From the NCBI RefSeq assembly GCF_001514125.1, contig NZ_KQ948562.1, positions 1 to 64,000 of the forward strand: DNA of 64,000 nucleotides, given 5' to 3'. A program made the translations under genes and the position numbers. The notes under the pieces were generated by a model that ran no database searches, had not been told where the DNA came from, and saw only the letters and a list, made by a program, of their open reading frames with translations. Of this stretch, positions 57,933 to 64,000 are shown in pieces; position 1 is the first letter of the stretch, and the number at the start of each line of letters is the position of its first letter. This DNA comes from Streptomyces longwoodensis. GTDB lineage: Bacteria; Actinomycetota; Actinomycetes; Streptomycetales; Streptomycetaceae.

Positions 57933-60059
57933 TTACTCGCCCTTGGCCTTCGCGATGATCTCCTCGGCGACGTTCCGCGGAACCTCGGCGTAGGAGTCGA
58001 ACTGCATGGAGTAGCTGGCGCGGCCGGACGTCTTGCTGCGCAGGTCGCCGACGTAACCGAACATCTCCGAGAGGGGCACGAGACCCTTCACGACGCGGGC
58101 ACCGGCCCGCTCCTCCATGGCCTGGATCTGGCCACGGCGGGAGTTGATGTCGCCGATGACGTCACCCATGTAGTCCTCGGGCGTGGTGACCTCGACGGCC
58201 ATCATCGGCTCGAGCAGCACGGGGCTGGCCTTGCGCGCGGCCTCCTTGAAGGCCTGCGAGCCGGCGATCTTGAACGCGAGCTCGGAGGAGTCCACCTCGT
58301 GGTAGGCACCGTCGAGCAGCGTGACGCGTACGCCGGTCATCTCGTAGCCCGCGAGGATGCCGAACTGCATGGCCTCCTGGGCGCCGGCGTCGACCGAAGG
58401 GATGTACTCCTTCGGGATGCGACCACCGGTCACCTTGTTCACGAACTCGTACGAGGTGTCGCCGCTCTCGATCGGCTCGACCGCGATGATGACCCGACCG
58501 AACTGACCGGTACCACCGGTCTGCTTCTTGTGGGTGTACTCGACCTTCTCCACAGCCTTGCGGATGGTCTCGCGGTACGCGACCTGCGGCTTGCCGACGT
58601 TGGCCTCGACCTTGAACTCACGGCGCATGCGGTCGACCAGCACCTCGAGGTGCAGCTCGCCCATACCGCCGATGATGGTCTGGCCGGTCTCCTCGTTGGT
58701 GGAGACCTGGAAGGACGGGTCCTCCTCGGCCAGGCGCTGGATCGCGACGCCCAGCTTCTCCTGGTCGCCCTTCGACTTGGGCTCGATGGCGACCTGGATC
58801 ACCGGCGCCGGGAAGTCCATGGACTCCAGGATCACCGGGGACTTCTCGTCGGACAGCGTCTCACCGGTGGTGGTCTGCTTCAGGCCCATGACGGCGACGA
58901 TGTCGCCGGCGCCCACCGACTCGATCTCCTCACGCTTGTTGGCGTGCATCCGGTAGATCTTGCCGATGCGCTCCTTGCGGCCCTTGACGGAGTTCAGCAC
59001 CGAGGTGCCGGACTGCAGGCGGCCGGAGTACACGCGGACGAAGGTGAGCTTGCCCAGGTGCGGGTCGCTCATGATCTTGAACGCCAGCGCGGAGAGCGGC
59101 TCGTCGTCCGAGGGCTTGCGCTTGATGACCGTCTCCGGGTCCTTGACGTCGTGGCCCTCGATGGCCTCGATGTCGACCGGGGACGGCAGGTAGCGCACGA
59201 CAGCGTCGAGCAGGGGCTGGACGCCCTTGTTCTTGAACGCGGTGCCGCAGAACACCGGGGTCACGGTGGTGCCGGTGCCCTTGCCGGACGCGATGGTGAT
59301 ACGACGGACCGCGGCGTACAGCTGCTCCTCGGTGGGCTCCTCGCCCTCCAGGTACAGCTCCATGATCTCTTCGTCGTTCTCGGCGACGGCCTCGACCAGC
59401 TTGGCGCGCCATTCCTCGGCGGCCTCGGTGTGCGTGGCCGGGATGTCGACGATGTCGTACATCTCGCCCTTGGTCGCCTCGGCGGACCAGACCAGGGCCT
59501 TCATCTTCACCAGGTCGACGACGCCCTTGAAGTCCGCCTCGGCGCCGATCGGCAGCTGCATGACGAGCGGCTGGGCGCCCAGGCGGTCGGTGATCATGTC
59601 GACGCAGCGGTGGAACTCGGCACCGGTGCGGTCCAGCTTGTTGACGAAGCAGATCCGCGGAACGCCGTAGCGGTCCGCCTGGCGCCACACCGTCTCGGAC
59701 TGGGGCTCTACGCCGGCGACGCCGTCGAACACCGTGACAGCACCGTCGAGCACGCGCAGGGAGCGCTCCACCTCGACGGTGAAGTCCACGTGGCCCGGCG
59801 TGTCGATGATGTTGATGGTGTGGTCGACGTCTTCCAGCGACCAGTGACAGGTGGTGGCAGCAGAGGTGATCGTGATGCCACGCTCCTGCTCCTGCTCCAT
59901 CCAGTCCATGGTGGCGGCGCCGTCGTGGACCTCACCGATCTTGTAGGACACACCGGTGTAGAACAGGATCCGCTCGGTGGTGGTCGTCTTGCCCGCGTCG
60001 ATGTGGGCCATGATGCCGATGTTGCGCACCTTGGCCAGGTCAAGCGAAGTGGTAGCCAT
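57933..60059 (-). CDS. fusA: Translation elongation factor G
   Basis: EF-G drives ribosomal translocation and recycling. The 708-residue protein has AHIDAGKTTTTERILFYTG (about 18-36), DTPGHVDFTVEVERSLRVLDG (about 85-105), NKLDRTGA (about 139), and domains II-V (GSGVRGMQV-like GGMGELHLEVLVDRMRREFKVE, RSKTSGRASYSMQFDSYAEVP). It lies 39 bases downstream of rpsG in the str operon. Confidence 0.98.
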   Translation of the reverse strand: MATTSLDLAKVRNIGIMAHIDAGKTTTTERILFYTGVSYKIGEVHDGAATMDWMEQEQERGITITSAATTCHWSLEDVDHTINIIDTPGHVDFTVEVERSLRVLDGAVTVFDGVAGVEPQSETVWRQADRYGVPRICFVNKLDRTGAEFHRCVDMITDRLGAQPLVMQLPIGAEADFKGVVDLVKMKALVWSAEATKGEMYDIVDIPATHTEAAEEWRAKLVEAVAENDEEIMELYLEGEEPTEEQLYAAVRRITIASGKGTGTTVTPVFCGTAFKNKGVQPLLDAVVRYLPSPVDIEAIEGHDVKDPETVIKRKPSDDEPLSALAFKIMSDPHLGKLTFVRVYSGRLQSGTSVLNSVKGRKERIGKIYRMHANKREEIESVGAGDIVAVMGLKQTTTGETLSDEKSPVILESMDFPAPVIQVAIEPKSKGDQEKLGVAIQRLAEEDPSFQVSTNEETGQTIIGGMGELHLEVLVDRMRREFKVEANVGKPQVAYRETIRKAVEKVEYTHKKQTGGTGQFGRVIIAVEPIESGDTSYEFVNKVTGGRIPKEYIPSVDAGAQEAMQFGILAGYEMTGVRVTLLDGAYHEVDSSELAFKIAGSQAFKEAARKASPVLLEPMMAVEVTTPEDYMGDVIGDINSRRGQIQAMEERAGARVVKGLVPLSEMFGYVGDLRSKTSGRASYSMQFDSYAEVPRNVAEEIIAKAKGE

Positions 60060-60098
60060 AAGGCTTCAGTCTTCTCTCGGTCTCGATGTGGGTTGCGA

Positions 60099-60569
60099 CT
60101 ACCAGCGGTAGTGCGCGAAGGCCTTGTTGGACTCGGCCATCTTGTGCGTGTCCTCGCGCTTCTTCACAGCGGCACCCAGGCCGTTGCTGGCGTCGAGGAG
60201 CTCGTTCAGCAGACGCTCGGTCATGGTCTTCTCGCGACGGGCGCGGGAGTAACCGACGAGCCAGCGCAGCGCCAGGGTGTTGGCACGACCGGGCTTGACC
60301 TCGATCGGGACCTGGTAGGTGGCGCCACCGACACGGCGGGACTTGACCTCGATGGTCGGCTTGATGTTCTCGAGCGCGCGCTTGAGCGTGATGACCGGGT
60401 CGTTGCCGGTCTTCTCGCGCAGGCCCTCCATGGCGCCGTAGACGATGCGCTCGGCGGTGGAGCGCTTGCCGTTCAGCAGCACCTTGTTGATGAGGGAGGT
60501 CACCAGAGGAGAACCGTAGACCGGGTCGATGATGACCGGGCGCTTCGGGGCGGGGCCCTTACGAGGCAT
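60099..60569 (-). CDS. rpsG: 30S ribosomal protein S7
   Basis: S7 (uS7) organises the 30S head. The 156-residue protein has MPRKGPAPKRPVIIDPVYGSPLVTSLINKVLLNGKRSTAERIVYGAME at the N-terminus, PTIEVKSRRVGGATYQVPIEVKPGRANTLALRWLV and AAVKKREDTHKMAESNKAFAHYRW. It is 2 bases downstream of rpsL. Confidence 0.98.
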   Translation of the reverse strand: MPRKGPAPKRPVIIDPVYGSPLVTSLINKVLLNGKRSTAERIVYGAMEGLREKTGNDPVITLKRALENIKPTIEVKSRRVGGATYQVPIEVKPGRANTLALRWLVGYSRARREKTMTERLLNELLDASNGLGAAVKKREDTHKMAESNKAFAHYRW

Positions 60570-60571
60570 TC

Positions 60572-60943
60572 TTACTTCTCCTTCTTGGCGCCGTAACGGC
60601 TGCGAGCCTGCTTGCGGTTCTTGACACCCTGGGTGTCGAGCGAGCCGCGGATGATCTTGTAGCGAACACCCGGCAGGTCCTTCACACGGCCGCCGCGCAC
60701 GAGCACGATGGAGTGCTCCTGCAGGTTGTGTCCCTCACCCGGAATGTAAGCGGTGACCTCGATCCCGCTGGTCAGACGCACACGCGCGACCTTACGCAGG
60801 GCCGAGTTCGGCTTCTTCGGGGTGGTCGTGAACACACGCGTGCAGACGCCCCGACGCTGAGGGGAACCCTCGAGTGCGGGCGTCTTGTTCTTCTCGACCT
60901 TGTCCTGCCGGCCCTTGCGGACCAGCTGCTGGATCGTAGGCAC
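60572..60943 (-). CDS. rpsL: 30S ribosomal protein S12
   Basis: S12 (uS12) controls decoding accuracy and is the streptomycin-resistance locus. The 123-residue protein starts at a GTG (MPTIQQLVRKGRQDK) and has CTRVFTTTPKKPNSALRKVARVRLTSG and SIVLVRGGRVKDLPGVRYKIIRG. Lys43 and Lys88 are wild type, so no classical resistance or ribosome-engineering mutation is present. It heads the str operon; the promoter is at 61141-61169. Confidence 0.98.
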   Translation of the reverse strand: MPTIQQLVRKGRQDKVEKNKTPALEGSPQRRGVCTRVFTTTPKKPNSALRKVARVRLTSGIEVTAYIPGEGHNLQEHSIVLVRGGRVKDLPGVRYKIIRGSLDTQGVKNRKQARSRYGAKKEK

Positions 60944-60993
60944 TACTTCTCCGGTTTCTGTGTGCCGATGGGTACAGCTAACCTGGAACGTCG

Positions 60994-61018
60994 CCGACCC
61001 ACGCGGTCGGGTGTGTCG
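60994..61018 (-). promoter_or_regulatory. Shared leader hairpin motif, str copy
   Basis: This copy matches 55051-55075 at 24 of 25 bases. It sits 50 bases upstream of the rpsL start, within the leader of about 190 bases, and folds as CCGACC/GGTCGG with loop CACGC, flanked by CGACAC on the minus strand. Confidence 0.75.
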
Positions 61019-61140
61019 AATCCCGCGGACCCCCGCCACCGGGGTGGAGGAAAGCGCGGATTGCGGTGGCCGCTCAGGGACCCCGTGTGCGGTTCGAAGG
61101 CACGCACAAGGGCCAGGGCACACCCCAGGCACAAGGTCTG

Positions 61141-61169
61141 AGCGTACCCAGCGCACGTACTCCGGTCAA
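61141..61169 (-). promoter_or_regulatory. Promoter of the str (rpsL) operon
   Basis: On the minus strand TTGACC (61169-61164), a 17-base spacer and TACGCT (61146-61141) form a clear principal-sigma promoter. It begins 26 bases after the stop of the upstream glycosyltransferase gene. The expected start is near 61134. Confidence 0.8.
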
Positions 61170-61194
61170 AACAGAAACCGGAGAGCCCGCCTCC

Positions 61195-62247
61195 CTACCA
61201 CAGGGAACGCCGGCGTGCGACCGGGGATTCCTCGGCCGAGTCGTGGCCCACGTAGTACGACGGCCGGTTCTGCACCGCCGTGTAGATCCGGGCGACGTAC
61301 TCGCCGAGCAGTCCCACGCAGATCAGCTGCACGGCACCGATGAAGAGCACCCCGGTGAACAGGGACGTCCACCCCGGCACCGTGCGGCCGAGTGCGTACG
61401 CCCCCAACGTGTACCCCATCAGACCGAGGCACACCAGGAACGCGCAGCCGCCGAGCCAGGTGGCCAGCCGCAGCGGCGCCGCCGAGAAGCTGGTCACACT
61501 GTCCACCGCGAGCCGGATCATCCGCCCCAGCGGGTATTTGCTGCGCCCGGCCGTGCGCGGGGCGCGCTCGTAGGTGACCCGCCCGCTGGGGAACCCCAGC
61601 CAGGGCACCAGCAGCCGGTAGACGCGCTGCTGGTCCGGCAGCTCCTTCAGCGCGTCCACCGCGGCCCGGCTGAGCAGCCGGAAGTCGCCCGCCTGATCGG
61701 GCACGGACGGTCCCGCGAGCCGGCGCACGAGCCGGTAGTACACGGCCGCCGTCCACCGCTTGAAGCCGGTGTCGCTCGCCCGGTCGGCGCGGACGCCGTA
61801 GACGATGTCCAGGCCCTCGTCCCGGGCCAGCCGCAGCATCTCGGGGATCTTCTCGGGCGGGTCCTGGAGGTCGGCGTCCAGGCTCACGACGTACTCCCCC
61901 ACCGCCCGGTCCAGCCCAGCGGTCAGCGCGGCCTGGTGGCCGCAGTTGCGGCGCAGCCCTATGACCCGCAGCTCCGGCCAGCCGAGCCGGAAGGCCGCGA
62001 GCAGGTCGGCGGTGCGGTCGGTGCTGCCGTCGTCGACGGCGACGAGCTCGTAGGGCACGCCCAGGGCGTCCAGGACCGGGCGGAGCCTGCCGACGAGGGC
62101 GGGCAGGGCCTCCTCCTCGTCGTACATCGGTATGACGACCGACAGCACGGTCGTCCCGGCCGGCACCCCGGACCCCGCGGGGGTGCCGGATCGCGCCGAT
62201 CCCCCGGATCCCGCCAATTCCCCGGGCTCACCGGATTCCTCGGACAC
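61195..62247 (-). CDS. Family 2 glycosyltransferase, polyprenyl-phosphate sugar transferase type
   Basis: The GTG at 62247 with GGAGGGG upstream gives 350 residues. After a Gly/Ser-rich leader, the GT-A domain has LSVVIPMYDEEEALPALVGRL (about 33-53), YELVAVDDGSTDRTADLLAAF, and SLDADLQDPPEKIPEM (about 120-135, DxD type). It ends in two membrane helices (LATWLGGCAFLVCLGLMGYTLGAYALG, SLFTGVLFIGAVQLICVGLLGEYVARIY). Such enzymes (DPM1/GtrB-like) load a sugar on a polyprenyl phosphate, making donors for membrane mannosyl- or arabinosyltransferases such as the neighbouring membrane protein. Confidence 0.88.
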   Translation of the reverse strand: MSEESGEPGELAGSGGSARSGTPAGSGVPAGTTVLSVVIPMYDEEEALPALVGRLRPVLDALGVPYELVAVDDGSTDRTADLLAAFRLGWPELRVIGLRRNCGHQAALTAGLDRAVGEYVVSLDADLQDPPEKIPEMLRLARDEGLDIVYGVRADRASDTGFKRWTAAVYYRLVRRLAGPSVPDQAGDFRLLSRAAVDALKELPDQQRVYRLLVPWLGFPSGRVTYERAPRTAGRSKYPLGRMIRLAVDSVTSFSAAPLRLATWLGGCAFLVCLGLMGYTLGAYALGRTVPGWTSLFTGVLFIGAVQLICVGLLGEYVARIYTAVQNRPSYYVGHDSAEESPVARRRSLW

Positions 62248-62393
62248 CCGCCCCTCCCCCCTCCGTCGCGCACGTGCGACTCTGTGGCCGCACGCACACG
62301 ACTCTGTTGTGATCTTATGACTGGCACGTTCACGACCCACCGGACAGCGGGACGCCCCGTGGCCCGGCGGTCGGCCGAGGGGGGACCGCGGGG

Positions 62394-63668
62394 ATGAGCA
62401 CCGCTTCCAGGGACACGGCGGAGGACTCCGCCCGCCCCGGCGAACGGGCCGGACGGCCCCGCACGGGCCGCCTGTCGCTGCCGCCCGCCGCCCGACCCTA
62501 CGTGCCCCCGCTCGTCCTGTACGGCGTCACCAAGCTCGTCGGCCTCACCATCTTCGCGTGTCTGCTCGAGTACGCCGGGGACTACCGGAAAAAGGAGCCG
62601 CGGTTCGGCGGCGGCGCCCACTGGTGGGACGTGCTGCAGACCTGGGACGGCTGGTGGTACCTCCAGGTCGCCGAGAAGGGCTACGAGCCGCGGCCCCTCC
62701 AGCCGCTGGCGCCGGGCGGGCTGTTCACGGTCCAGCAGAACTCGGTCGCCTTCTTCCCGCTGTACCCCGGCCTGACTCGGGGCACCTCCGAGGTCACCGG
62801 CCTCGGCCTGTACGGCTCCGCGATCCTGGTGTCCGTGCTGGCGTCCTTCGTGGCGGCCGCCGGCATCTACGCGGTGGTCTCGACCCTGGCCGGCACGCGC
62901 GCGGGGACGATCGCCGCCGGACTGTGGGCGGTCGCGCCCGGCGCGGGCGTCGAGTGGGCGGTGTACTCGGAGTCGCTGTTCGTCGCGATCGCCGCCTGGG
63001 CCTGCTGGTGCGTGATGACGAAGCGCTGGCTGGCGGCGGGCCTGCTGGCCTTCTTCGCGGGCCTGAACCGGCCCACCTCGGCCGCCCTCATCGGCGCCGT
63101 GGGCCTGGCCGCCCTCGTCACTCTGCTGCGGCCGGACAGCCGGCGCGAACAGGGCGTCCTCGGGCCGGTGTACGCGATGGTGGCGGCACCGCTCGGGCTG
63201 CTGACCTACATCGCCTGGGTCGGGCTGAGCATGGGCGACCTGACGGCGTACTTCACGCTCCAGCGCGAGGGGTGGGCGCACTACTTCGACGGGGGCGCGT
63301 ACACCCTGGACGTGCTGCGCAACGTCGCCGTCGGGCACAACGACTACCTGTTCGCGTTCTCCGTCCCGGACCTGCTCGGCGTGCAGCTGGTGATCGCGCT
63401 GCCGTTCCTGATCGCGCTGATGCTGCGCAGGAAGCCGCCGCTGGTGCTGGTGGCGTACACCCTGGCGAGCGTCCTGACGGTGCTCGGCACCCAGCAGATG
63501 TTCGGGAACACCGGCCGCTACCTGCTGCCCGCCTTCCCGCTGCTGCTGGCGCCCGCGGCCGCCTTGGGCCGGCTGAAGTGGCCGACGCTGGCGGTGTTCT
63601 TCACGACGGCGGCGGTGGCGTCGGGCTGGTACGCGCACTACGTGATCTTCGAGCTGGGCATCCCGTAG
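62394..63668 (+). CDS. Multi-span membrane glycosyltransferase (GT-C, PIG-V/mannosyltransferase-like)
   Basis: The 424-residue protein has about nine membrane helices after a charged N-terminus. Conserved GT-C features include QTWDGWWYLQVAEKGYEPRPLQP (about 82-104) with an acidic residue in an outer loop, FFPLYPGL, LWAVAPGAGVEWAVYSESLFVAIAAWACWCVMTKRWLAAGLLAFFAGLNRPTSAA and TQQMFGNTGRYLLPAFPLLLA. It probably uses polyprenyl-phosphate mannose as donor, as the divergent GT2 gene next door would supply, but the acceptor is unknown. Start ATG at 62394; 147 bases from the GT2 gene. Confidence 0.82.
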   Translation: MSTASRDTAEDSARPGERAGRPRTGRLSLPPAARPYVPPLVLYGVTKLVGLTIFACLLEYAGDYRKKEPRFGGGAHWWDVLQTWDGWWYLQVAEKGYEPRPLQPLAPGGLFTVQQNSVAFFPLYPGLTRGTSEVTGLGLYGSAILVSVLASFVAAAGIYAVVSTLAGTRAGTIAAGLWAVAPGAGVEWAVYSESLFVAIAAWACWCVMTKRWLAAGLLAFFAGLNRPTSAALIGAVGLAALVTLLRPDSRREQGVLGPVYAMVAAPLGLLTYIAWVGLSMGDLTAYFTLQREGWAHYFDGGAYTLDVLRNVAVGHNDYLFAFSVPDLLGVQLVIALPFLIALMLRRKPPLVLVAYTLASVLTVLGTQQMFGNTGRYLLPAFPLLLAPAAALGRLKWPTLAVFFTTAAVASGWYAHYVIFELGIP

Positions 63669-63699
63669 GAGGCGGGCGTGCGCCCGTCCGGGCACGGCG

Positions 63700-64000
63700 T
63701 CAGGCGCCGGAGGCCGTCGCCAGCGTGAGGATCACCACCACCACCGCCCAGCCCGCGACCGACAGCCAGCCCAGGATCAGGCCGGCCAGCGCGAAGCCGT
63801 CACCGCCCTCGCCGGTGCGGCGGATCTCCGAGCGGGCGGTGTGCCCGAGGATCACCGCCGGAATGCCGGTCAGGCCCATGGTCATCGTGGTGAGGATGCC
63901 GCACACCATCGCGCCGACCGCCTTGCCGTTGGTCGGCGGGGCGGGCGCCGGCAGGAAGGTGCGCGGGACGGGGGCGGCGTACGGCTGCGGGAGGGCCGGC
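63700..64000 (-). CDS. DUF4190 domain membrane protein, 5' end beyond the window
   Basis: The minus-strand frame runs off the window at 64000. The visible part is a Pro-rich stretch (LPQPYAAPVPRTFLPAPAPP), then TNGKAVGAMVCGILTTMTM (first helix), a loop with LGHTARSEIRRTGEGGDG, and a second helix (FALAGLILGWLSVAGWAVVVVIL). This is the two-helix DUF4190 fold common in Streptomyces small membrane proteins; role unknown. An internal Met at 63909 is not the start, because the frame stays typical upstream. Confidence 0.85.
   Translation of the reverse strand, partial: PALPQPYAAPVPRTFLPAPAPPTNGKAVGAMVCGILTTMTMGLTGIPAVILGHTARSEIRRTGEGGDGFALAGLILGWLSVAGWAVVVVILTLATASGA

Noticed and set aside
57837..60596. 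Plus-strand open frame of over 900 codons opposite fusA and rpsG
   Set aside because: Mirror frame of fusA with Leu/Gly/Val/Arg-rich composition; no domain recognisable.

Overview
The window is a GC-rich chromosome segment from a Streptomyces (or very close actinomycete). The indicators are the codon use, GTG starts, the developmental genes bldM and whiD, the ECF sigma gene shbA beside guaB, a groES-groEL1 operon with two CIRCE operators, and a gene order that matches, as far as I recall, the S. coelicolor core from guaB3 to the str operon. I see no tRNA or rRNA gene, CRISPR array, intact insertion sequence or prophage. Almost all genes lie on the minus strand.

Layout. 1-5.8 kb: guaB3, guaB, shbA, bldM and, divergently, whiD (GMP synthesis and sporulation control). 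Two small inverted-repeat elements end exactly at the stop codons of guaB3 and bldM. 5.8-11.6 kb: a LysR regulator divergent from a MOSC protein, an SDR, a SnoaL-like protein and the groES-groEL1 chaperonin operon. 11.6-19.2 kb: two tandem lipoprotein polysaccharide deacetylases, a THUMP-like methyltransferase, an ECF42-type sigma factor with its DGPF partner, an LCP cell-wall ligase and a LacI regulator flanked by promoter/operator relics of lost genes. 19.4-28.2 kb: tRNA t6A genes (tsaD, tsaB, tsaE) with rimI, alr, nnrD and acpS. 28.2-34 kb: a truncated flavin-reductase relic, glmS, coaA, a DUF389 protein and glmM, so both ends of the cytosolic route to UDP-GlcNAc are present.

34-61 kb is the translation core. 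rplM-rpsI comes first, then truA, rplQ, rpoA, rpsK, rpsM, rpmJ, infA, map, adk, secY, the spc genes and the S10 genes. After two small genes come tuf, fusA, rpsG and rpsL of the str operon. Strong promoters are visible before rpsJ and rpsL. Their leaders share a 25-base hairpin motif. Terminator-like hairpins punctuate the cluster at the S17/L14, S14/S8, L15/secY, adk/map, S11/rpoA, rpoA/L17 and fusA/tuf junctions. 61-64 kb: a polyprenyl-phosphate-type glycosyltransferase, a multi-membrane-span mannosyltransferase and the end of a DUF4190 membrane protein cut by the window edge.

I did not find a wholly new multi-gene system. The most interesting signals are the stop-codon-targeted miniature elements, the orphaned LacI promoter/operators with what looks like a cellulose-binding-domain tail, the shared S10/str leader element, and the hairpins and repeats between ribosomal protein genes.
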